63,327 nucleotides of DNA from an uncultured Methylococcaceae bacterium (GTDB lineage Bacteria; Pseudomonadota; Gammaproteobacteria; Methylococcales; Methylococcaceae): positions 1 through 63,327 of the forward strand of contig CAIOOA010000101.1 of assembly GCA_903859815.1 (NCBI GenBank), read 5' to 3'. This document shows positions 25,807 to 35,200 of this stretch, piece after piece. The position numbers and the translations under genes are program-made. Under the pieces are notes generated by a model. It ran no database searches, was not told where the DNA came from, and saw only the letters and a program-made list of their open reading frames with translations. Positions within the stretch are counted from its first letter, which is position 1. The number at the start of each line of letters is the position of its first letter.

Positions 25807-26787
25807 TTAGCCCCAAAGCCCCGATTCTGGCGGGTATGCCAGACTGCCTTGGTAACTTAATCCGGGTTGCCTATCCTTTGCTAATAACAAAGGCCCATCA
25901 ATGTCCACAAAAGTGGCCCCTTGAGCCAGTAACAGGGCCGGGGCCATGGCTAACGAGGTTGCCACCATGCAGCCCACCATCACTTTGAAACCAAGCCCTT
26001 CGGCCAACGCCTTCATTCGCAAGGCTTCGGTCAGCCCGCCGGTTTTGTCCAGCTTGATGTTGACGGTGTCGTAGAGCCCAAGCAATTTGTTTAGACTGCT
26101 GCTCGCGTGGCAGGATTCGTCCGCGCAGATTGGCAGGGGCTTTGGTAGGTTGGCAAGGCATTGATCGGCATCGGAAGGGAACGGTTGTTCCAGCAACTCC
26201 ACCCCCATACGGGCCAGTTCCGGGGCAAGCCTATGGTAATCGGCCATCGTCCAAGCCTCGTTGGCATCGACTATCAAACGGGCATTCGGGGCGTTGGCCC
26301 TCACTGCGGCCACCCTCTCCAAGTCTTCGGAACCGGCTAGTTTCAGCTTTAATAAAGGACGCCAAGCTTGTTGGTTGGCGGCTACGGCTAAATTGTCGGG
26401 AGAATCAACGCTCAAAGTGTAAGCGGTTGTCAAAGGGAGGGGTGAAGGCAAACCGGCAAGTTGCCATACGGGCAGACCTGTTCGTTTGGCAGCCAGATCC
26501 CACAGAGCGCAGTCAATCGCATTGCGGGCTGCCCCCGGAGGAAGCATGGCGTTGAGTTCGTCTCTTTCCATGCCCATTTTTAACAGAGGAATCAAAGCTT
26601 CAATTTCGGCGGCGACTCCTTGCGGGGTTTCCCCATAGCGAGGATAGGGGCGGCACTCGCCTCGGCCTAGGAATATGCCTTCGCTGATTTCAACCACCAC
26701 CACGGTGATGTCAGTGCAAGCGGCCCGTGAGATGCGAAACACTTCCCGCAAGGGCCACGACTCTATGCGCAGGCTAACTTCTCGCAA
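25807..26787 (-). CDS. Dipeptide epimerase (L-Ala-D/L-Glu epimerase type)
   Basis: A 326-residue enolase-superfamily enzyme. It has the KxK base motif LKLKLAG near 146-150, and metal ligands in VDANEAW near 172, LEQPFP near 198 and CADESCH near 221. The second base lysine is in NIKLDKTGGLTEAL near 245, and the GCMVATSLAMAPA closing loop is typical of the AEE family. These enzymes epimerise L-Ala-D-Glu from peptidoglycan turnover, or other dipeptides. A non-standard TTG (26785-26787) is the apparent start, reading LREVSLRIESWPLREVF. The gene is alone between the small membrane protein and rpoD. Substrate specificity cannot be read from sequence. Confidence 0.88.
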   Translation of the reverse strand: MREVSLRIESWPLREVFRISRAACTDITVVVVEISEGIFLGRGECRPYPRYGETPQGVAAEIEALIPLLKMGMERDELNAMLPPGAARNAIDCALWDLAAKRTGLPVWQLAGLPSPLPLTTAYTLSVDSPDNLAVAANQQAWRPLLKLKLAGSEDLERVAAVRANAPNARLIVDANEAWTMADYHRLAPELARMGVELLEQPFPSDADQCLANLPKPLPICADESCHASSSLNKLLGLYDTVNIKLDKTGGLTEALRMKALAEGLGFKVMVGCMVATSLAMAPALLLAQGATFVDIDGPLLLAKDRQPGLSYQGSLAYPPESGLWG

Positions 26788-26933
26788 AGTTCAACCTGCA
26801 ATCCAAGCTGGTATGATAAATAATTGATGTGGGCAACCGCCCATTTGCCAATAGGCCAATTCTGCGGCTGCCCTTTCGTTCAAATGATTGGACGACGGAC
26901 AAAGACTGTTAATCGAGGCTGAAAAGTCCGCCA

Positions 26934-28724
26934 TCAATCCAAGTCGAGGAAGCTCTTCAACACTTCAGAGCGGGCAGGATGCCGAAGTTTGCGCAATGCC
27001 TTAGCCTCTATCTGCCGGATGCGTTCGCGAGTGACATCAAATTGCTTGCCCACTTCTTCCAACGTGTAATCGGTGTGCATGTCTATGCCAAATCGCATAC
27101 GCAAAACCTTGGCCTCCCGCTCGCTCAGCCCGGACAGGATTTGCTCGGTTGTCTCCCGCAACCCAGCGACGGTTGCCGATTCCACCGGGGACATGATGCC
27201 CTCGTCCTCGATAAAATCGCCTAAATGCGAATCTTCGTCATCCCCGACAGGCGAAGCCATGGAAATGGGTTCCTTGGCAATTTTAAGTACTTTCAGCACC
27301 TTGTCCTCGGTCATTTCCATGCGTGGGGCAAGCTCTTCCAACGTAGCTTCCCGGCCCATTTCTTGGCGCATTTGCCGTGAAACCCGGTTTAGCTTGTTGA
27401 TCGTTTCGATCATGTGCACAGGAATTCTTATCGTGCGGGCTTGGTCCGCAATGGCGCGGGTCACCGCTTGGCGCACCCACCAAGTGGCGTAGGTCGAGAA
27501 TTTAAAGCCACGGCGATAATCAAACTTGTCCACCGCTTTCATCAACCCGATGTTGCCTTCTTGAATTAAATCAAGAAATTGCATTCCACGGTTGGTGTAT
27601 TTCTTGGCGATTGAGATGACTAGCCGCAAGTTGGCTTGGATCATTTCGCTCTTGGCTTGCCGGGCCAAGTTTTCACCCTCGGCCATGCGCTGGTGGATTT
27701 CCTTAATTTCCCCGATGCTTAGCCTGTTCTCCTTGGCAATCGCCATGAGCTTCTTTTGCGCACGTTTGATTTCATCGGCATGTTTGGACAATTCCTGTAC
27801 AAAAGGACGACCCGATTCGAGCAGCCCACTAAACCAATCCGGGTTGGCTTCATTGCCGACAAACGATTCCAAAAACGCCGCTTTCGGCATTTTGGATGCC
27901 GAAACCGTCAGGTTCATGATCAAACGCTCCTGTTCGCGAATCTTTTCGATAGAGCCATGCAGAATGTCAGTCAATTCCTTGAAAAATGCAGGTGTCATTT
28001 TGAATTCCAAAAAGCTCGAAGCGAGTGCTTCAAAAGCTTGCTGAGATTTTAGATGGTCATGCCCGTATTTGTTGCGCGCCTGCAAGGCCACTTTGTACTG
28101 TTTCTTGAAGCTTTCCAGCTTCTCTTTGACTAACTCAGGGGCTGGACCCGTATCGTTTTCCTCGACAATATCGGGGTCAACCGAATCGTCCAATATCAGC
28201 GGTTCCGGCTGGGTGGGGTCAAAAATATCCAAAACCAGATCGGGCAGTCGTTTTTCCCCATTTTCAAGATGATCGAAAGCTGATATGAAATGATCCATGG
28301 AGGCTGAAAAACGGACCAATTCACGCGCTGACTGGTTCAGACCTTCTTCTATACGCTTGGCGATGCTCAATTCCCGGTCACGGGTCAGCAAATCGACAGA
28401 ACCCATTTCGCGCATATACATGCGTACAGGGTCGGTGGTCCTGCCCAGTTCAGTGCCAACGGTGGCAAGGGCCGCAGCCATTTCTGCCGCTTCTTCGTCG
28501 TCGTCCGACACCACGGCGGCTACCGGAATGAGGCTCATGTCCGGGGCTTCTTCATGGACTTGGATGCCCATGCTGTTAATCAAGCTGATGATGTCCTCCA
28601 TTTGGTCGGGGTCATCAATATTGCTTGGCAAATGGTCGTTCACTTCCGCAAAAGTGAGGAAACCTTGCATTTTGCCCTTGGCGATGAGTTCTCTGAACTC
28701 AAATTGCTGCTCTTCTTGGTTCAT
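26934..28724 (-). CDS. rpoD: RNA polymerase primary sigma factor RpoD
   Basis: A 596-residue primary sigma-70. Region 1.1 spans about 1-80 and region 1.2 contains [20 protein letters not shown] non-conserved insert with acidic and charged stretches follows. Region 2 has [19 protein letters not shown] and [18 protein letters not shown], region 3 has [16 protein letters not shown], and region 4.2 has [20 protein letters not shown], with SEVLKSFLD at the end. It directs housekeeping transcription. GGAGGAG lies about 13 bases before the ATG. Unlike in many gammaproteobacteria there is no dnaG or rpsU directly upstream; a 531-base gap and a giant secreted-protein gene lie there instead. Confidence 0.98.
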   Translation of the reverse strand: MNQEEQQFEFRELIAKGKMQGFLTFAEVNDHLPSNIDDPDQMEDIISLINSMGIQVHEEAPDMSLIPVAAVVSDDDEEAAEMAAALATVGTELGRTTDPVRMYMREMGSVDLLTRDRELSIAKRIEEGLNQSARELVRFSASMDHFISAFDHLENGEKRLPDLVLDIFDPTQPEPLILDDSVDPDIVEENDTGPAPELVKEKLESFKKQYKVALQARNKYGHDHLKSQQAFEALASSFLEFKMTPAFFKELTDILHGSIEKIREQERLIMNLTVSASKMPKAAFLESFVGNEANPDWFSGLLESGRPFVQELSKHADEIKRAQKKLMAIAKENRLSIGEIKEIHQRMAEGENLARQAKSEMIQANLRLVISIAKKYTNRGMQFLDLIQEGNIGLMKAVDKFDYRRGFKFSTYATWWVRQAVTRAIADQARTIRIPVHMIETINKLNRVSRQMRQEMGREATLEELAPRMEMTEDKVLKVLKIAKEPISMASPVGDDEDSHLGDFIEDEGIMSPVESATVAGLRETTEQILSGLSEREAKVLRMRFGIDMHTDYTLEEVGKQFDVTRERIRQIEAKALRKLRHPARSEVLKSFLDLD

Positions 28725-29255
28725 CTGTCAAATTTACTCCTCCAGGGCGGCTGGCCGAGCCTGGCTTGAGGTGGATCATCACATTGGTTTTCTGGCCCTA
28801 TGCTTTTCAATAAATCAGTGGTTTATTAAGAAAGGCTTGGGTGGCCGGTGTGGAAAAGGAAAAAAAGAGTTCATTTCCGAACCTTGTTGCCGTAGCCACA
28901 GGAACTAATGTGGACTTAGTTTCTGTGCACCAATTGAAAACAATGACCGGAAAACTGGTAAATAGGTTATCTCAGGTTCAGTCACCATTTGCTTGCAAGG
29001 ACGAGTTGGTTGATAATGTTCAGCCATCTGGCTTGGTAGCTAACCAAATCCATTCCGAAAGATTTTTTACAGATTGGATTGAAAAGGCCGATCATTATAA
29101 CATAGACAAATCTGTCTGAAACTGTTAAATGATGAATAGAACGTTAAGCGAGTTTGTATCTGTATGGCTTTGGGTTGGCATGGCCTGTGAATGCCACCCC
29201 CTGCTCACAGGCCATGGATATATTGTCTCTTACGTTAACAACCCCCCTCATTCTC
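28725..29255. other. Long intergenic region upstream of rpoD
   Basis: A 531-base region with no convincing protein gene. The longest frame, GTG at 28841 (92 codons), has no family match known to me and no ribosome site. It probably holds the rpoD promoter and, at its far end, the 3' end of the giant gene with a hairpin. No dnaG remnant was recognised. Confidence 0.4.
29179..29216. terminator. Perfect 12-base hairpin after the giant gene
   Basis: CATGGCCTGTGA at 29179-29190 and TCACAGGCCATG at 29205-29216 form a perfect 12-base stem with a 14-base loop, 40 bases beyond the giant gene's stop codon. There is no classic T tract on the minus side, so it may act as a non-canonical terminator or an mRNA-stabilising hairpin. 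Confidence 0.5.
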
Positions 29256-32200
29256 TTATGGTTGCTCGTCAGTAGCCATCCCAAACACTCTAATTTCATA
29301 AGAGAAACGCACACTTGACGGATAGACGAACTTGATGTCGAATTTCACGGAGTCTCCCGGACTAAACTCGGCTTTGCCAACTCTGCCTTCCAGATTGTAG
29401 AAGAACGATCCGTCCGCCTTGATGCCCCCCGCTTCCGGCATGACAACTTGAGGTGAAGTTGCTTTCAATAAACCCTCTAATGGTATTGAAATGCTTTTCG
29501 TGGATAGATTGGTCAGCATGACAGTGGCTGTGGTGGTAATCCGTCGGTTGGTCCGGTCTAATGTGCTTCGGGTGTTAGAAGTGGATATATTGACCAAGTT
29601 GCTGACATCCCGATATACCAGTGGGTTTATCACGGTAATGATGACATTGTCCGTCGCTGGCGGTGGCACACCGTCAGACACTTGCAGTTGCAACAGATAT
29701 TGACCGACTACGTCCGGTTGGAAGGCTGCTTTTGGAGAACTGCCACCGGGTATTTGGGCCACTATGTCGCCATCAGTCAGAAGGCTGCCGGCTGGTTTTG
29801 TGACGAAATGCCAAGCGTAGCTCAATGGCTGCGGACTATGATCGGGATCATTGCTATTGGAGCCGTCCAATTCCACCATGGCACCCAAATTGACTGACTG
29901 GTCAGCCCCCGCATTGGCGTTTGGAGGGGCATTCTGTGCCTCGGCAACGATAGTGATCTGATCCGTTGAACTGACTGCGCCGTCAGACACTTGGAGCGAC
30001 AAAATATAATCTCCGGGTAGGTCTGGAATGAAATCAGCCTTGGTTTGGTTGGAGTTCAATAGAGAGGCTTGGCTACCGGTCGGAACTTGAAACAATGACC
30101 ATTGGAAACCCAAGGCTTGGGGTCCTTGGTCAGGATCGTTGCTATCTTTGCCATCCACAAACACTTGTGAATTTACGGTCACATTGGGTGTGGCGGTGCT
30201 GGCGACGGCGTTGGGCGGCACGTTGGCTACCGCTGCGGTGATGACCACGTAAGCCGTATCGCTGTCGAAAATGCCATTATTGACGATGAGCTTGAGACGG
30301 TAGGTCCCCGGCACGTCAGGAATGAATGAAGGCTTGGGTGTGGTTCCCTCGACAATCAGATTGTCCACCAGTTGGCTGCCTGTCGGCACTTGGTCAAAGC
30401 TCCAAGCAAAGGTCAAAGCCCGCTGTTGGGGGTCGTGCGAAGAGCTTCCATCTAGGTTCGTTTTGACCGAGGTGAAGACGTTCGTATTCGAACCGGCATC
30501 GGCAACGGGTTGCTCCACCGTGGTGCGTATGCTGGCAACCGGGGAAGTGTAAATGCCGGGATCGGATTGCGAAACCACATCGACGGTAATGGACCCACCG
30601 CCATATTGCTGGAGAATAGCATCCAATCCAATGGTTCCGGTGGACAATGCAGGCAAGCGGAAGATAGGCACGGTTTGCGTGGCAGTGCCATCCAGCCCCT
30701 GCAAACTTGCCGTAACCGGTCCGTTGCTGGTGCTGATGACGGCGCTGTAGGCATCCTCGGTGTTCCCGGTGTTGCGCACCTGTAAGGCAAAATGGGCATT
30801 GCCTGGATTAGACAGCAAGACAAGGGGCGGCTCTATAGTTGCGCTCATGCTCCTTTGGGCTTGGGTTTGAATGGAAGCCTTGGCTGAAGATTTAACTACA
30901 TTGTCATACTGGGAAGTGGCATTGACGAAAAGGTCCAAGCTTCCGGGCAGGCTGAAATCCACATTGCCCAGCACGATGCTGATTAAGTCAAAACCGCCTG
31001 CCAACAGATGCAGCGGATTTCCGGTTAATGTGGAAATAATGCCGCCGGGTCCTGTCAGAGCCAAGTCGAAAGTGTCTTCCACCGTGCCGGTATTGGTCAC
31101 TCGCAACAGCAATGTGTCTCCCGGTGCGCCAAACGCTTGATCGAAGGCCAACGAAACCCCGGCATTGACAACGGTTAACAGTCCTTGTGCGCTGCTGCCA
31201 ATGTCACCCGTTGCAGCAAAGCTTGCTTGCACGGTAAATGGGTAGTCTGCCGCCAAAGTGCCAAGGCCAGATGTCAGCGTCAGCCCCACATCACGATAAT
31301 TGCCAACACCGGGGGGGACTTGTACGTTGTCTTGGTCGAATTGCCCCATCAATTCTGCCGGCAATGCTGCCGACAGGTTAAAGGTTTCGGTTGTGTTTCC
31401 TGTATTGGTTAGCCTAATCGTGTAATGGGCGCTGTTTCCCCTGCCTGCTGTAGACGTTAATGGTGTCAGCCCTATGACTACACCTAGTGCAGTGCTGGCA
31501 CTGGTTGCCGGACTGACTAAATTCAAGCTTCCAGTCACGGATGCCAAAAAGTCCGTGGTGTTGGAATTCAAAACGACATTAAACTGATGTGAACCGATGG
31601 CATTGACATCGGAAGTCAGCGTCAAGGTTCGTGTGACCGAGCTATTCGGGGCCAAGCTCAGGTCGGTGTTAAATCCATCCGCCCACTCAGTGGGTATGCC
31701 CTTGATTTGTAGTGTGGCAAACAGGAATAAGCTGGTTGGATTGGTGATTGTCACTTGGTAACTGGTCGGTTGGCCCGCTTGCACGGTGGCTGTCCCCGGT
31801 GCAAGAGACAGCATTTGTTCGGCAGTCACCTTGGTCTCAGTTAGGGCAAAACTCCCACTTCCGTTTGCAAGGCTAAAATCTACGGTTCCTCCCAACGTCA
31901 CATTTAAGCTTTCGTTTGCCTTTAATCTCTCAACGGCAGAGTACCAAGTGAAATCCAATGAGTTTTGTCCTAAGTATAAGGTGCGCTTGAAAATAAGGGT
32001 ATCGAAATCAGCGCCTTGGAGGGTTTCATTGGGGGGGCTGTTAAACGAATTGGGAATGACAGAAACGCCTTGGAACGGGCTTGCACTCTTAGGTAGATTG
32101 ACTCGTGCGACCACTCCCGTGCCAACCGTGTTGCCGATGTGGTAACTTAACAACCCAGAGGCGCTGACGGTATAAAGAATGTCGCCATCCAAAGCCATGT

Positions 32201-35200
32201 TTTCCACGTTTGTGGGCACAATAAATGGGCTGGCAAGCAAGTTGTTAGTATTGTTAGCATCGACTAGGATTAGTGTCGGTTCGTCATCGACACTCCCTTG
32301 GCTCGCGGCTACGAAAAGTCCATTTCCTACTTTGGTAAGCCCTCCCAAACCCCGGCTTGCCCTATCTAAGGTTTGCGTGGATAGCAACTGAGGGTTGCGT
32401 GGGTCGGAAATGTCCAGCTTGGCCAAGACAACTTTGCCGGTCAAACCCAAGTCGGCACCAAAATCGTTCCAACCCCCCGACGAGCCAATGACTAGAGCCT
32501 TGTCGCCCTCTATGGCGATGCCAACGGCCAGTAACATGCCAGGGATTTGGAGTTCGCGCACCACATTGAGGTTGGCCGGATCGTCAACATCCACCACCAA
32601 AATGCGAGCCGTACCGATTTGAGTATTGGTTCCCGTCGAGGTGGTGCTGGTTGCCAGCAGGGTTTGAGGATTAGCCAAGGCGAGTTGCAGCACATTGTTG
32701 TCGCCGCCATTTTGTGGGCAGCCGCCGCCCTCGCTAGTGTCCCCGTTGGTATTGAATAGTACGTCGGTCAATGAAGGCGATGAGGGGTTGCTAAAGTCAA
32801 AGGACAGGACATCACCGTTTTGGGCATAGATATCATGCCCAAAGATCAGGTAACAGAACTGATTTTGGCTCAAATACCCACGATTGCCAGAAATTAACAA
32901 ATCCACGGGAAAGCTGTACAGTACCGGTTGTGGCGAGACACCCAACTCCACCGGGTTTTGCGCATCCGCAACAGAATAGAGGTGGATTTTAAAGCCAAAC
33001 CCGCCTGTGTCGGTTTCAAAGGCAAAAAGGCGGTCACCCTCCACTTTGCAATGATGCGCACCGGCAAAGCCAAATGACTTGATGAATTGTGGAATGGCCG
33101 GTGCTGTCACATCGAACAGACTGATGCCATTGGCAGTGCAGACATAGGCTGTGGTTCCTTTTAGCGTCACACTGTTGGCAGCGGACACGGGTGCTTGCCC
33201 CAGCAACTCAAATGGGGCTGGTGGTTCTGACTTGCCCTGTATCGACAAATGATTGAGTACGGCGGCTTGCCCCGTATAACCTATAAACGGAGGTATCACA
33301 GTGGGCTCCACCGACAACTTGCCGCTCACTGGCGAACCTAACAATAGTTGCCCCGAGCCAGTGGCATTGGGAATGGGTTGCCCGTCCAGCTCGGTGACAA
33401 GAACCTGCACACGATAATCCCCTAATTCCAAGCCTGTTGTATCAAGAAACCCTAAATCCACCGTTTTTAGGGATGCCAATACTCCGAGTTGGGTTTGCAC
33501 CGGCGACGAGGTGTAGACCGTTTGATTAGCCGGACCTACAAGCGAATAACCCACCAAGACAGTTTTTTCTTGGTTCACCGCATTGAGTAGGCGGGCCGAT
33601 ACCTGTACCGAAGTGCCGGGGTCGGTGAATGCCGGGTCGGTTGCCACCGATACGACCGAAATAAGCTCGGCACGCACATTCATTGATCCGAGTGCTGTCT
33701 TCTCCACACCGGTTTGGACACCGAATTCATCGGTAGTACTTGCCATGACCGTAAAATCGAAGGGAGCCAGCCGGGTGGCAGAGGTTTGGGTAAGCCTTAA
33801 AGTCACTGGCGTAATACCCGGCCCCCCGGTGATTTCACCGGGTGACAAGCTTAGTGTTGCAGGGAAAAATTGTGCCGTCACACCCGCCGGTAGATTGGTG
33901 TTGAACAAACTCAGATTATAAGTCGTAGTCTTGGAGCCTCGATTGCGGATCACCACGGTATAATCAACCGGGGTTTGTGGCTCGGCTATGCGCGAACTGG
34001 GTTCGATTGACAGATCGAAACCATACAATCCCAACATGTCTAGGAAATTGGGCAAGCTTGCCAAGACGGAACCTAGGTTGTCGATGGCCGTCAACAGGCT
34101 TGAGGGTTGGCTTGCATTGGCAATTTCATCGTAGACACTGAGCAATTGACTGGCGATACTTGTGCCAGCGCCACCCAAAGCTGACACTTGTAACGAGAGG
34201 CTTTTCAACAATGCCAAGGTTTGGCTCTTGTAAACCGGGTCAGTTGGGCTTGTTGCCAAGTGGTTTAAGGCTGCACCTAAGCCAGTCAAGGTGTTGGCCA
34301 AATCACTATTGCCAGCTTGTCCTGCGGCTTCAGCGGCCAAAGCCGCCGGTAATGCACCCGGAATTTCCACCTTAACTGGTAGGTTAATCAGTTTGGCGGG
34401 TTCCGAGCCCGAGGCTGCGGAGATTTTTGCAGTCAAAACGGTGTTGATTGGCGTATTGGCATCGGGTGTCAGGCTGATGGGCAGGCTGGTGCTTTCGCCG
34501 GGGTTCAACTGCACCTGAGACAGACCCGTCATATTCAAGCCAGCAGGCAATTCGGCTGACAGATTAATAGCGGCTGAAAGGTTGCCAACCGCTTTTAAGT
34601 TGAGTGTGGCATTGACAGTCTGCCCAGGGGCCGCATTCAACACCGTGGGTGAGGCAATGATTGAAATGCCGGGTACTTCTGGAATAAGCACTTGCGCTTG
34701 CTGGCTGGCGCTAACACCAGGGTCGGTCAGACTCTCGACGCTGACTTGAAACGGCGAGCTTGAATTCGGCGCACCCAAATTTCCAGTGGGCGTGGCACAA
34801 ATGCCTACCTCGCCGGTCTTGCCGGCGGGTACGGTGACTTCATTCACGCTGGGTTTGTAGGCAAAATCGTTCCCCCCGGCAATCGAGATTTTGAACTTTG
34901 CCGTCGTTGCTCCCGTGTTTTGGATTTGGGCCTTGAATACGGTAGGGATTTCGGCATCGTGATGGAAAAGCGTAAACAAGGGATCAAGTCCCACCGATAG
35001 AGCCACCCCCGGTGCGGTTCCTGGTGTAATCGCATTTGGTTCAGCAAGATCCGTGGATAACATGGGGTACACAGGGGGGTCGCCGGGGAAATTGCGCGTA
35101 ATCCATTGATAACCCATTCCCAAGCCAGCCGTAAATCCTGCTTTAAAGGCATCGGCAAGTTTGTTGCCGGGTACTTCCGGGATTCCCAATACCGTCTTAT

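Noticed and set aside
28841-29119. 92-codon forward frame in the gap upstream of rpoD
   Set aside because: No family, no ribosome site and GTG start only; kept as unassigned gap sequence.
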